Positions 53,522-62,583 are shown, numbered from the stretch's first letter. The stretch is 64,000 nucleotides of DNA from Telluribacter roseus (GCF_017355915.2 NZ_JAFEUV020000010.1:62001-126000), one strand, 5' to 3'. Made by a program: numbers and translations. The notes: generated from the sequence alone by a model not told the origin.

Positions 53522-55816
53522 ATGGCTGAAGAATCCTTCTACTCCTGGCTCCCAACCTACCGAGAGATAAATAAGAAACTTCATACTTATCCACTCGCGG
53601 AGCTGGTTCCTATTGTAAGGCAACTGGAAATAGAGAATGGGCTAACCGATCGTGATGCGGAGAAAGATTTTAATTCTTTTGAAGTGGCTGAGATAGATCC
53701 CTTTACTTTTTTATCCTTAGTCAACAAGTATGGTGATAGAAAACGTGTGGAGCTTTTGCAGAAGCTCCACAACCTCTGGAATCTGCAGGTATCTATCCCT
53801 ACTGATGTCCATGGCCTACCAACGGCCAATGCTCAAAATGCGTGGTGGTTTGGCTACCAGTACCGTAGAAAGCCAAATGATATAAAGGATCTGCGGACTC
53901 TATTTATCCAGACTCTGAATGGGAAAATAACAGAAGAGGCCTTTCAGAAGGTACTTAACATCCGCGGCGTTGGTTATGCTAAACTCACTGAAGGGTTGTT
54001 TTATGTTGATCCAGAAAAGTATTTACCAATAAATGGACAGACAGAACCTTACCTTAAAAAAAGGGGCATTCGTAATAGCTTTAAAACGCTTGAGGACTAC
54101 CGTCTAATACTTCAACAGGTACGTGACAAGATCCAGAAACCCTTCTACGAGATTTCTCACGAGGCCTACAAGGAAAATAAAAAAATAGCCTACTGGATCT
54201 TTCAAGGGAATCCTGACATTTACAATATAAAGGACGCACTGAGAGATGAACATCTGAAAACTTGGCGGATTACAGCATACGCACATAAGATAAAGCTTAA
54301 TGATAAAGTAATTCTGTGGGTCACGGGTAATCAAGGAGGGTGCTATGCTTTGGCTGAGGTAGCGTCAGATGTTTATGAGGGAGCGGAAGAAGAAATAGAA
54401 AAGTCTTATTACTCAGACATAAATAGTAGTGTGTTTGGCAAAAGAGTAGCTATAACAGTTACAAAAAACCTTATAGAAAGCCCAATTGTAAGAGATCAAG
54501 TCAAAAACAATCCAGCGTTTGATAAATTCATGGGTGGTAAACAGGGGACAAACTTCAAAGCTACTCAGGAGCAATATGAACTATTTGAGCAATTAATTGC
54601 TGAGAAAGAAAGTTCTTCCGCACTAATGAAGCAGACAGTAAAATACTCTAAAAATATCATATTATACGGCCCTCCGGGTACCGGTAAAACCTATGCGACC
54701 ATTGACCTGGCCGTTGAAATAGTGGATGGTGTAAGCAACTCTAATCACCGGCAGAATAAACAGCGATTCGACGAGCTTCTGGATGATCAGATAGAATTCA
54801 TCACCTTCCATCAGAACTACACCTACGAGGATTTCGTCATAGGTATAAAGCCTGATTTGGACGATGAAGGTACAGGTTTGCAATTCCGTAGGCACGAAGG
54901 CATCTTTTATAAAATAGCTAAACGAGCTCAGCAGAACTATGAGGTTAGTAAGGTAAGTGGTGCCACAACAGGTCTTCGTCCTTTTGATGAGGTTTTAAAT
55001 GAGCTAATTCAACCCTTGGTCGAGAAGGGGAAAGCAGTAGCGATACCTATGCCGTCTGGCATAGAATTCAAGTTGGATCGTTTTTCGGCAGCCAGAGTAC
55101 ATATTGCTAAAGCGAGGGGTAGCACGGATCACTGGCTCAGTTTTGAAACTATGAAGCTTCTATACGAAGAGATAATTCCAATGCCAACTGGGGGCATGAA
55201 GACTTACTATAAACCTATTATCGAACTGTTACAGCAAAACGGAAAAATTAAGGTAAGCGCAACCCCTAAAAAAAATTATGTACTTATCATAGACGAGATC
55301 AACCGGGCCAACATGTCACGCGTGTTCGGAGAGCTAATTACGCTATTGGAAGAAGACAAGCGCATGGGCGGTGAGAACGAGATCCGGTTGCTCCTTCCTT
55401 CGGGTGAGCGTTTTGCGCTTCCCCCTAACCTGTACATATTAGGTACTATGAATACCGCCGATAAATCTCTTGCTCTGCTGGATGTCGCTCTTCGTCGCCG
55501 CTTCGAATTCATAGGTAAATACCCACAGTATGAGGTAGCGGGGCTTGACCAGGATGTAGCTTCTATACTTATTAAGCTGAACGAAGCCATCCACAAACAG
55601 AAACAGTCCGCTGATTTTCTTATTGGGCATGCTTACTTTATTGGCAAAAGAAATGGGCAGCTGAAAGAGGTTTTTCAAAACCGAGTCATTCCATTACTGA
55701 TGGAATACTTTAATGGTCGCACCGACCTGGTAGCTAATCTGTTAGAACAGGCTAATATCAGGACCAAACGAAATAATGCAACCTACCAGTTGGAAATTGA
55801 AGATGACGAGTTATAG
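53522..55816 (+). CDS. mcrB: McrB-type GTPase with EVE-like N-terminal domain
   Basis: A 764-residue GTP-dependent restriction motor. The N-terminal part (about 1-230) has an unrecognised helical domain. About 240-330 is an EVE/YTH-like modified-base reader (HLKTWRITAYAHKIKLNDKVI, then WVTGNQGGCYALAEVAS). The AAA+ motor has Walker A LYGPPGTGKTYATI near 381, Walker B VLIIDEINRANMSRV near 588 and the McrB-specific MNTADKSLALLDVALRRRF near 643. It would detect modified cytosine or other modified bases and drive McrC cleavage. It overlaps mcrC by 14 bp. Confidence 0.93.
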   Translation: MAEESFYSWLPTYREINKKLHTYPLAELVPIVRQLEIENGLTDRDAEKDFNSFEVAEIDPFTFLSLVNKYGDRKRVELLQKLHNLWNLQVSIPTDVHGLPTANAQNAWWFGYQYRRKPNDIKDLRTLFIQTLNGKITEEAFQKVLNIRGVGYAKLTEGLFYVDPEKYLPINGQTEPYLKKRGIRNSFKTLEDYRLILQQVRDKIQKPFYEISHEAYKENKKIAYWIFQGNPDIYNIKDALRDEHLKTWRITAYAHKIKLNDKVILWVTGNQGGCYALAEVASDVYEGAEEEIEKSYYSDINSSVFGKRVAITVTKNLIESPIVRDQVKNNPAFDKFMGGKQGTNFKATQEQYELFEQLIAEKESSSALMKQTVKYSKNIILYGPPGTGKTYATIDLAVEIVDGVSNSNHRQNKQRFDELLDDQIEFITFHQNYTYEDFVIGIKPDLDDEGTGLQFRRHEGIFYKIAKRAQQNYEVSKVSGATTGLRPFDEVLNELIQPLVEKGKAVAIPMPSGIEFKLDRFSAARVHIAKARGSTDHWLSFETMKLLYEEIIPMPTGGMKTYYKPIIELLQQNGKIKVSATPKKNYVLIIDEINRANMSRVFGELITLLEEDKRMGGENEIRLLLPSGERFALPPNLYILGTMNTADKSLALLDVALRRRFEFIGKYPQYEVAGLDQDVASILIKLNEAIHKQKQSADFLIGHAYFIGKRNGQLKEVFQNRVIPLLMEYFNGRTDLVANLLEQANIRTKRNNATYQLEIEDDEL

Positions 55817-57140
55817 GTTGATTGAACACAAGTCGGCCCAGCAGACTTTGCCCCACGATTTTGATGTAGATGGGCTTAAAAGGTACCTGGATGAGGTGTG
55901 GCAAAGTAGGTTGATATTTGACGAAGAGCCAGAAGAAGGCCGCTCTCAGCGCCAACCCTTCCTAAGCTTTGAGTACGCAGGCAAAGGACAGGGACCTCGC
56001 CTAAGAGCGGGTAAGTACATTGGCTTTATCCAATATGAGGGTGTTACCATTGAAATCCTCCCAAAACTGTTCACGGAGCACCAGGGTGAGGTGGCTTTTC
56101 GTCACCTGCTTTGGTGGCTATCTTACTGTAAGAGTATCCGCTTCCCCTTTTCCAGTCTTATCAGCGATTCTGAACGTATTGATGACTTTCCAGAGGCACT
56201 TATCGGATATTTCGCCCGATATACCTTTGCCTTAGTAAACAGTCAACCTTACCAGCACTACACGGAAACGACAGAGACACATTATTACCTGCGCGGACGA
56301 TTAAATACACAGCAATACATTAACAAGAGCCTGAGTAGAGGGAATTGGCACGAACTGGTATGCGATCATGAGCCTTTTATGTACAACAACCGGCTCAACC
56401 AGATCATCAAGTACGTAACCCAAAAACTGACTCACCTTTGCCGTTTGCCCGAAACCTACAAATGGCTGGAAAAGGTACTGTTTACGCTGGATGAGGTAAG
56501 CGATGTTCCAGTTACCGTACGGGACTGCGATAGTATTCAGTTGAACCGCTTCTACCACGAATACGAAGTGTGCCTGGACCTGTGTCGCTTTTTTCTGTCA
56601 GACCACTACCTCAACCGGCAGCAGGCCAACCAGCGGCACTTCTGCTTCCTTTTGCCGATGGATTATGTATTTGAGGATTTCGTAACAGGGGTAACACAGC
56701 AGTTTTTTAGTAGGGACTTTAAGGTTCAGTCACAGGCTAAAGGGTGGCTGACTGATCAGAGAGTATTTCAGATCCGTAATGATCTTCTGCTGACCCACAA
56801 AGAGACGAAAAAAAAGCTAATAGTGGATACAAAGTACAAGATTCGGACAGAGGGTAGTATAGACGCGAAACATGGGGTAAGCCAGACAGACCTCTACCAG
56901 ATGGTTAGCTATGCTTTGCGCAGGGAAACGGACCAGGTACTACTGCTATATCCCTGTCGATACGGCGAAGCCCCTGTCGTCCCAGCTAACTTCACTGTAA
57001 GTTCTGGTCTACTCAACACACTACCCCTATATTTCGATGCGGTAAACATAGAAGTTACGGGGCCTAGTCGTGAAGAGATGGTCCAGCAAGTGGTTAAGCA
57101 GCTTAGAGAATGGCTAATATCTATGGGTCTAGCTATATAG
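55803..57140 (+). CDS. mcrC: McrC-type nuclease subunit
   Basis: About 445 residues from ATG 55803; an alternative start at 55776 lies deeper in mcrB. The N-terminal half has the McrC/DUF2357 scaffold that contacts McrB (YIGFIQYEGVTIEILPKLF). The C-terminal PD-(D/E)xK nuclease is visible as VFQIRNDLLLTH...LIVDTKYKI near residue 330-350 with the Asp and Asp-Thr-Lys pair. It cuts modified DNA when McrB translocates. The overlap with mcrB supports stoichiometric co-expression. Confidence 0.93.
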   Translation: MTSYRLIEHKSAQQTLPHDFDVDGLKRYLDEVWQSRLIFDEEPEEGRSQRQPFLSFEYAGKGQGPRLRAGKYIGFIQYEGVTIEILPKLFTEHQGEVAFRHLLWWLSYCKSIRFPFSSLISDSERIDDFPEALIGYFARYTFALVNSQPYQHYTETTETHYYLRGRLNTQQYINKSLSRGNWHELVCDHEPFMYNNRLNQIIKYVTQKLTHLCRLPETYKWLEKVLFTLDEVSDVPVTVRDCDSIQLNRFYHEYEVCLDLCRFFLSDHYLNRQQANQRHFCFLLPMDYVFEDFVTGVTQQFFSRDFKVQSQAKGWLTDQRVFQIRNDLLLTHKETKKKLIVDTKYKIRTEGSIDAKHGVSQTDLYQMVSYALRRETDQVLLLYPCRYGEAPVVPANFTVSSGLLNTLPLYFDAVNIEVTGPSREEMVQQVVKQLREWLISMGLAI

Positions 57141-57212
57141 AGCAATAAAATGATAAGAGGTTGCTAGAGCCCCTCAATGTGATTAATGAATACTTTAATT
57201 TTACATTAACCT

Positions 57213-58493
57213 ATGGCACTAAAATACCTGTATCTAAATTTAGGGAAACTATATTTGGAGGAGAGTAATTATTACAATTCAATTATAGCTAGTCAGTATT
57301 CTTTCACAAGGGAAACTAAAGGAGCTCCATCTTTAAATAATATTGGTCTTGCACTTTTTGAACTAGGTCTTCATCGCGAAGCTTTGTTTAAATTCAATGA
57401 AAGTGTAAAGTATCTTGAAGGCTTGGGCCATACTAGTGTAGAAAAGAAGCATTATATTTATCTTAATAGAGCAAAAGTAATGCGTTTGTTAGGTGATGAA
57501 GAGAATATGCAAGAGAATATAAAAAAGGCTTTGCATTATGGTAATAACTATTCTAATACATGGATTGAGCTTTCAAAATGGCATATTAGTAAGTGTGAGT
57601 TTGATTCCGGATTAGAGGCTATGGATAAAGCGATAAAAGGTGGATCTAGGAAACCATATGTATGGACAGAGAGAGGTTCGCTGTTTCAATTGTTGAATTT
57701 TCCAGATAAAGCCATTAAAGATTTTGAGATGGCTAATAAAGTTTCTGGACGAAAACATCAAACATTATACAATTTAGGAAGGCTTTATTTCTTATACGGG
57801 CTTGTTGAGAAATCTCAGCAGATGCTTATTAGTCACAAAGAAAGAAACGGATGGGAAGAGCCATATATAGAGTCTATATATACAATTGCAATTGTACAGT
57901 TTGTCGATAGAGAGAAGGGGTTTGGCTTCTTATTTGGCAAGACTTGGTTTTGCGATCATGACAACATCTATTTTAGGGTGTCAGATTGTAAGACTCTTCC
58001 GAACAAGGGAGACCGAGTAAAATGTTTGATAAAATACAAGCCATTTAAGGGAAAGTTAACTGCTAGTGCCTATGAAATAGAGCCACATAATGTACTTCAT
58101 AACTCTAGATTTAAGAGTCAAAAGATATATCATGCAATTGTACACAGTAGAGGAAATGCTATAAATACAGTCAAAGATCACAAATTTGTAGAAGTATTTT
58201 TTCCTTTTTCTGCTATACTCCCATACAATTCAATTAGTGGCCAGTTAGATGAGCGTCTGAATCTATCCTTTGACAAAGGTTATGCTTTTGTAGAAATAAC
58301 TATGGAAATAAATGAATACGGAGCACCTATTATTTCCTATATAAAAGAAGCTTCCTATCCTAATTCGTTTTCTAAAAAACTTATAAAGTCTAGACATGGT
58401 GACTATTTATCAACATTTCCGACAAGAAGATGTTATATATGTGGAGGGTCAGAATGGTGTGGCACCGATGGATGCCCATGGGATCCATCTTAA
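57213..58493 (+). CDS. TPR protein with cold-shock-like domain and C-terminal zinc knuckle
   Basis: A 426-residue protein with an uncommon layout. Residues 1-220 are TPR-like helices (SLNNIGLALFELGLHREALFKFNESVKYL). About 228-295 resembles a cold-shock nucleic-acid-binding domain (VQFVDREKGFGFLFGKTWFCDHDNIYFR region). About 300-400 is a second beta-rich region. The C-terminus CYICGGSEWCGTDGCPWD could bind zinc. It is AT-rich and follows mcrC by 72 bp. A role in RNA sensing or binding is inference. It could be defence-related or simple cargo. Confidence 0.75.
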   Translation: MALKYLYLNLGKLYLEESNYYNSIIASQYSFTRETKGAPSLNNIGLALFELGLHREALFKFNESVKYLEGLGHTSVEKKHYIYLNRAKVMRLLGDEENMQENIKKALHYGNNYSNTWIELSKWHISKCEFDSGLEAMDKAIKGGSRKPYVWTERGSLFQLLNFPDKAIKDFEMANKVSGRKHQTLYNLGRLYFLYGLVEKSQQMLISHKERNGWEEPYIESIYTIAIVQFVDREKGFGFLFGKTWFCDHDNIYFRVSDCKTLPNKGDRVKCLIKYKPFKGKLTASAYEIEPHNVLHNSRFKSQKIYHAIVHSRGNAINTVKDHKFVEVFFPFSAILPYNSISGQLDERLNLSFDKGYAFVEITMEINEYGAPIISYIKEASYPNSFSKKLIKSRHGDYLSTFPTRRCYICGGSEWCGTDGCPWDPS

Positions 58494-58591
58494 TAAAACA
58501 ACCTTATCACCTTATATCATACGCTTAAAAAGTTCTCTTTCACATTTTAATAATAAATTAAATATACTTACTATGTTATTTGCTCCTAACG

Positions 58592-58792
58592 TTATAGGAT
58601 GTTCAAATTCAACAAATCATAAAGAACTTGATCAGTTGCTCCTGCATCATTAGCGTTTAATGTTGATTTTATGGCGATAATTCGTATAAGCTCTTGCTTA
58701 TGAAGCGTAAAGAATCCATCATTGGACGCCCCATCTATTAATACCTTGATCTCTATTTCCAAATTACGTTTTTGTTCGGCATTTAGCATCAT
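58592..58792 (-). CDS. Small hypothetical protein
   Basis: A 66-residue frame from ATG 58792 (MMLNAEQKRNLEIEIKVLI start) with a polar helical composition and no recognised family. It lies opposite to the TPR/cold-shock gene in an otherwise empty stretch. The amphipathic pattern is protein-like, but its short length keeps confidence low. A longer in-frame start at 58849 adds 19 residues of hydrophobic, less convincing sequence. Confidence 0.4.
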   Translation of the reverse strand: MMLNAEQKRNLEIEIKVLIDGASNDGFFTLHKQELIRIIAIKSTLNANDAGATDQVLYDLLNLNIL

Positions 58793-58959
58793 TGTAACAT
58801 TTAAGGTTATGGCGGCAATAAAACTATATTCTCTTGCTAAGCAAAACATCCTTAAATATTATTTTAAATCCTGTATAGCCTGCAAGGGCTTTGTTTGAGG
58901 TCCTCCCGCTGTCTCGTTTGCCGGGGAGGTCAGTTGAAGTCTTAGGAAGTTAATCTCAT

Positions 58960-58986
58960 AGCCCTACAGTATTGTAGGGCTTTTTC
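58960..58986 (+). terminator. Intrinsic terminator, plus orientation
   Basis: Stem AGCCCTACA/TGTAGGGCT with a four-base loop, followed by TTTTC. It points to plus-strand transcription, but the nearest plus-strand gene ended 467 bp earlier. It may end a long 3' UTR or a short RNA from about 58870. Confidence 0.75.
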
Positions 58987-58989
58987 TTT

Positions 58990-59879
58990 TCAAAGGTATA
59001 GGTCTACCTCTGCTTCATTTAGACTCCTTCGAAGAGGTGAAGAGGCAGGATTAAACTTAACCGTCCTTAGACTTAACCTTACCGGTTCAGGTAGATTAGT
59101 AAAGAATGTGGCTCCTGTCACTTTCTCAATATCGGCTGGCGTGGTGATAAATTCAGTCCACTTTTTATTATTCAATAAGCTTTGTCGATTAGGCATGTCT
59201 ACAGCGATTACAGGCGTATTGGCGTCTACCTGCTCTATGCTTCCACCATTAGGTATAGCCACCACTATTACTTTGTAGTTATGAATGGGTACGTTGACGC
59301 CGTTGCGGATCGTAGTTGCTACTCCGGCGCTCCCCTCGCCTGTGGTCCGTAGGTCCCAGCAATGATGAATAACCTAAACCCCTTTTGTGCCAGGTTACGA
59401 GAGAATTCTTCCAGCTGCGCCCATGATTCCCGGTTGAGCTGGGGAGCCTGTTGGATAATATTTGTCATCAGGAAGGTAGCTGCGTATGCCTCATCCGTTT
59501 TAGTGCGGTCTGCCGAGGGGCATAAGTGGCCCCTATCAAATCCGCTGTTGGTGTAGTCGCTTGTGACAACTCGGTACCAGCCCGTAGAAAGCGCCGGGTC
59601 CGGCCGGAAGTTGTCCTGCCTATCGCTGCCTCCAATCCATTCTTTCGACAGCTCCCAGGCCACACAATTTGTATGCCGCTTGTTACGGTTGTAAGAAAGG
59701 GCATATTCGTCTTTTAGCATCAAGTAGTTATCAGCTGAGGTAGAGTCAGCTTTAGCGTTGGTTGGATTCCCCAGACTTAGGTGAACACTTTCAATGTCAG
59801 GGGTATGTATAACATCTACTTCGTTCTTACAGCCAACTGTTATCCAAAGCAGTAGTATAATGCTTAAGTGCCTTCTCAT
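58990..59879 (-). pseudogene. Frameshifted DNA/RNA non-specific endonuclease (lipoprotein)
   Basis: Two minus-strand frames make one gene. The first half (59319-59879) has a lipoprotein signal (LLLWITVGC), then the NUC catalytic motif SGFDRGHLCPSADR and TNIIQQAPQLNRESWAQLE; it stops after GTYGPQ. The second half continues in another frame as GEGSAGVATTIRNGVNVP and ends at 58990. A one-base net change near 59330-59335 breaks the frame at the active-site fold. Function would be a secreted nuclease. It is either a real pseudogene or a sequencing error. Confidence 0.85.
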
Positions 59880-60056
59880 AATCTAAGTACTTTCATTGCC
59901 TATTGTCTTTGAACATAACTTTAAACCGCTTAGTTAAAGCTCAAGTCCACTATAAAAAATTCGCGACGAAAGGCATCTTTGCTCCCTATTTGTACCCATT
60001 GATGCACATTTGTTCATAATCATTTGTCTTTTAGTAAATTATATCACAGACTTACT

Positions 60057-60075
60057 TTCTGTATTGGAAAGTAAC
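60057..60075 (+). repeat. attR: second copy of mnmE 3' end
   Basis: TTCTGTATTGGAAAGTAAC would encode Phe-Cys-Ile-Gly-Lys-stop, the exact end of MnmE, but no mnmE reading frame precedes it. Its TTC Phe codon is synonymous with the TTT in attL. That is expected if this side came from an element picked up from another host allele. Confidence 0.9.
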
Positions 60076-60102
60076 CCAACAACGGCAAAGTAGCCATAAA
60101 AG

Positions 60103-60139
60103 AACAACGCCCTTACATTGGTAGTAAGGGCGTTGTTTT
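60103..60139 (+). terminator. Original mnmE terminator, displaced by the island
   Basis: A 14-base perfect stem (AACAACGCCCTTAC with GTAAGGGCGTTGTT), seven-base loop and a following T-run, 28 bp past attR. Before integration it would have been about 50 bp past the mnmE stop. Confidence 0.85.
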
Positions 60140-60184
60140 ATTCAAGGCTAACAAATTATGTAATTCTATATACTCCGATCATTC

Positions 60185-60433
60185 CTACGCAGGCATATTC
60201 AGCAGTAGCTCGTTATACTTTTGGATTCCTGCATCAGTCAGGATAGCCAGGGAGATGAGGCCGTTCTTAGCCCGGTGTACTTTCACGTAACCAAAATTAA
60301 CCAGTAGCTCCATCGCTTTTTGAAAGACGGGCATCTCGTAAAGCGGCACTTCGTTGTAATTGATCGAGTACCTGCCCTTAAAGTAAGCCAGGCACTCCAT
60401 TATTTCGTTTTTCATAGCTACCGGTTTATTCAT
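60185..60433 (-). CDS. Small hypothetical protein, winged-helix-like
   Basis: An 82-residue protein with a helix pattern ending VNFGYVKVHRAKNGLISLAILTDAGIQKY, reminiscent of a winged-helix wing followed by a helix. No family name can be given. It has no membrane span. A shorter start at the Met at residue 7 is possible. The gene lies just outside the island and looks similar in style to the small protein at 60907-61287. Confidence 0.6.
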   Translation of the reverse strand: MNKPVAMKNEIMECLAYFKGRYSINYNEVPLYEMPVFQKAMELLVNFGYVKVHRAKNGLISLAILTDAGIQKYNELLLNMPA

Positions 60434-60906
60434 GAGGCTACGTTCTCCTGATCATGTTGCTGGTACAGCTCCTGTATTTCAGCAAGTAGTCACTTATCAG
60501 ATTGGGTTCGTTAGCAGATCAATGCTAACGAACAATATGAAATCTGTAACCAAAGCGGCCTCATACAGTAATCAAAATTGATTTATAAGCTCCGAATGTA
60601 CACCATGACCTACTACTCTGAAAAAAATTTTATTTAACGGTCTGTGTACGCATATTAAGCATCCTTATATGGAATGTCGGTCACTGAAAGTGGAAGTCCA
60701 TGAGTATTTTTACCGTATTGCAGCAGTGAAAAGGCGGGCTGTAGTTGCACCTGCTGTATGTTTTTTCTGTATGTACCTAATCAGAGTATACATGTTAACC
60801 CTGTGTGGTAGTAGCAATATCCACTATACGCAAAGCCGGAAAGCCTACATAGGAGACTTTCCGGCTTTGCTATAAAGTATTAGAAGATTATTCAGGAGCA
60901 AAGTAC
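60434..60906. other. Intergenic region, no gene supported
   Basis: This 473-bp gap holds the 20-base string AAAAAATTTTATTTAACGGT at 60622-60641 (also at 13324-13343) and a 13-base-stem hairpin at 60831-60869. A 68-codon plus-strand frame across the hairpin is unlikely to be a gene. Confidence 0.5.
60831..60869 (-). terminator. Hairpin downstream of the 126-residue gene
   Basis: Perfect 13-base stem CAAAGCCGGAAAG/CTTTCCGGCTTTG around a 13-base loop, starting 37 bp after the minus-strand stop at 60907. Confidence 0.65.
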
Positions 60907-61287
60907 TTAGCCAAGCATAGCCAATACTCCAGCTACAAAGGCCCCCATGCTTACCCTTTCGGATGGAGTCGCCTCCTGATACATAGGTAGGCTTTCACTG
61001 GTAGCCGGGGTAGCAAATCCTCCTTCCCTCATAAACCGCCAGGCCTTGGCACTGAGGGTAAAGCTGATGGGAGAGGTTCTGGCACTAAGCCCCCTGATCT
61101 GGATCTTACCGTCAATCAGGCCCAGGGCACTGAACTCGTCCAGGGCTCTGAACAAATAGTACTCATCCACCGGAACCAGATCCTGTAGGTCATCCAGGAA
61201 AAGCTTAACCTGACGATTTTCGTCAGCAATGTCCATACAAAAGTCAAGTACCTGATCTTTCTGATCGTTGGTTAAGCTTATAGTCAT
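60907..61287 (-). CDS. Hypothetical protein
   Basis: A 126-residue protein with a winged-helix-like middle (YYLFRALDEFSALGLIDGKIQIRGLSARTSPISFTLSAKAWRFMREG region) and a hydrophobic C-terminal segment (VSMGAFVAGVLAMLG) that may anchor in the membrane. No family is recognised. A hairpin follows its stop. Its general pattern (helix pair, short strand, T.SA or LTDAG motif) resembles the 82-residue protein nearby, so the two may be distantly related. Confidence 0.6.
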   Translation of the reverse strand: MTISLTNDQKDQVLDFCMDIADENRQVKLFLDDLQDLVPVDEYYLFRALDEFSALGLIDGKIQIRGLSARTSPISFTLSAKAWRFMREGGFATPATSESLPMYQEATPSERVSMGAFVAGVLAMLG

Positions 61288-61560
61288 GGTAGAATAGAGG
61301 GGTTTATTTACACATTACCTGAGCATCTATAACTAATGGAGGATCAACATGATATTCATTACCTCCACCAAGGGCACTACCGAGCCAATCCAGCAAAAGT
61401 GGGCTCTGGTGTATGCCTTCACCACAAACCTATCACGAATCGTGCCAAAAATTCAATTATTAGAATCCCTAGCAGAATAATTAATCCACTCTTAATACAC
61501 ACTCTACGATTTACCCTCTGGAAGTTGTTTCTGATGGCATAGCAGCTCCTACGCCATTGG

Positions 61561-62583
61561 TCAGACCCGTACTACTACCTTGCCTACCGTTTTGCCCTGC
61601 TGAAAGAGGTGAATGGCTTCGTGCATCTGGTCAAAGCTGAATACATGCCCGACATGCTGGGGCTTGAGCTGCAAGGCCTGCAGGCCATGGAGTAACTGGT
61701 GCATCAGGTCGGTCTGCTCGTAGAGGTAGATGAGGTTGAAGCCCATGAGGGATTTGTTCTGGGTGGGCAGGCGCAGGGGATCTATCTGGGGGCGTCGGAG
61801 ATACCTCCAGTAGAGTTTAGGGTAATTGGGCTTTGAACCATGCGTGGTAAAACTGGCATTGCCATATACAACCATTCGGCCCATGGGTGCCATGGCTTTC
61901 CAACCCTGCATAAGTACTTTGCCACCTATGCACTCCATGATCAGGTGCAACGGGCGCCCCGCCAGCGCGCCGGTCAGTTTGGTATAAAAATCACCATCCC
62001 TGAGAATGACATCGTCATAGGCCTCTTCCCGCCGCAGAAAATCGACCTTACCGGCCTGACCTACCGTACCGATGGTGTAAGCACCATATTTTTTACAGAT
62101 GCGGTTGGCGAGTATGCCTACTCCACCGGCGGCACTATGGATTAGCACCGTCATCCCACTTTTCAAGTTTCCCAATTCGGTAAGGGCATAGTAGGCTGTA
62201 AGGCCCTGCACCAGAAACCCGGCTCCTTCCTCGAAGCTCCACTCCTGCGGGAGTGCTATGACGTAGCGGTGATGGCTATTGATGTGTGACACGTACCCCC
62301 CAAATTTGGTAGCGCCCATGACTCTATCACCTACCTTCCACTCCTGTACATCAGCCCCTACGGCTATGACCACTCCGGCATACTCCAGACCCGGTATAAA
62401 CGATCCCTGGGGAGTGGCGCTGTACAGCCCCTGCATGGCGAATATATCAGCAAAGTTGAGCCCGATAGCCTCTACCTTCACACATACTTCATCGGCACCG
62501 GGTGGTCCCAGCTCTTCGCTGACCCGCTTCAGATCCCGGATCGATCCGGCCTTAGGCATTCTGTAAACCTGTCGTTCTAACAT
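61561..62583 (-). CDS. MDR superfamily quinone oxidoreductase-like protein
   Basis: A 340-residue medium-chain dehydrogenase without the structural zinc cysteines. It has GLNFADIFAMQGLY near residue 50, PGLEYAGVV near 70, and the NADPH motif VLIHSAAGGVGILANRIC near 145. It resembles the VAT-1/quinone oxidoreductase group that reduces quinones or enones with NADPH. It is upstream of no clear partner and is followed by a 270-bp gap. Confidence 0.9.
   Translation of the reverse strand: MLERQVYRMPKAGSIRDLKRVSEELGPPGADEVCVKVEAIGLNFADIFAMQGLYSATPQGSFIPGLEYAGVVIAVGADVQEWKVGDRVMGATKFGGYVSHINSHHRYVIALPQEWSFEEGAGFLVQGLTAYYALTELGNLKSGMTVLIHSAAGGVGILANRICKKYGAYTIGTVGQAGKVDFLRREEAYDDVILRDGDFYTKLTGALAGRPLHLIMECIGGKVLMQGWKAMAPMGRMVVYGNASFTTHGSKPNYPKLYWRYLRRPQIDPLRLPTQNKSLMGFNLIYLYEQTDLMHQLLHGLQALQLKPQHVGHVFSFDQMHEAIHLFQQGKTVGKVVVRV

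Larger units (their letters stand above)
31538..60075. mobile_element. Genomic island of about 28.5 kb integrated at the 3' end of mnmE
   Basis: The element is bounded by 16-bp direct repeats of the mnmE end. Just inside the left boundary are an HTH gene and a tyrosine integrase; further in are a replication-like module, three sets of defence genes and accessory envelope proteins. Composition inside is patchy, from high-GC mod/res to very AT-rich Septu-like genes, unlike the even flanks. No relaxase, conjugation, or phage structural genes are recognised. It is therefore a non-autonomous integrative island, or a satellite that relies on a helper for transfer. Confidence 0.88.
59880..60184. other. 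Island right end and first host DNA
   Basis: No gene is seen in this 305-bp stretch. It contains an arm-like TGTACCC at 59991, attR at 60057-60075, and a host terminator at 60103-60139. Confidence 0.6.

Noticed and set aside
41883..57140. BREX or DISARM
   Set aside because: No PglZ, BrxC, BrxL or DrmB-like gene is visible; the methylase and helicase fit Type III organisation.
31538..60075. Integrated temperate phage
   Set aside because: An integrase and a DUF5681 protein are present, but no capsid, portal, terminase or lysis genes are found.
60669..60875. 68-codon plus-strand frame
   Set aside because: It spans a terminator-like hairpin and its translation shows no protein-like pattern.
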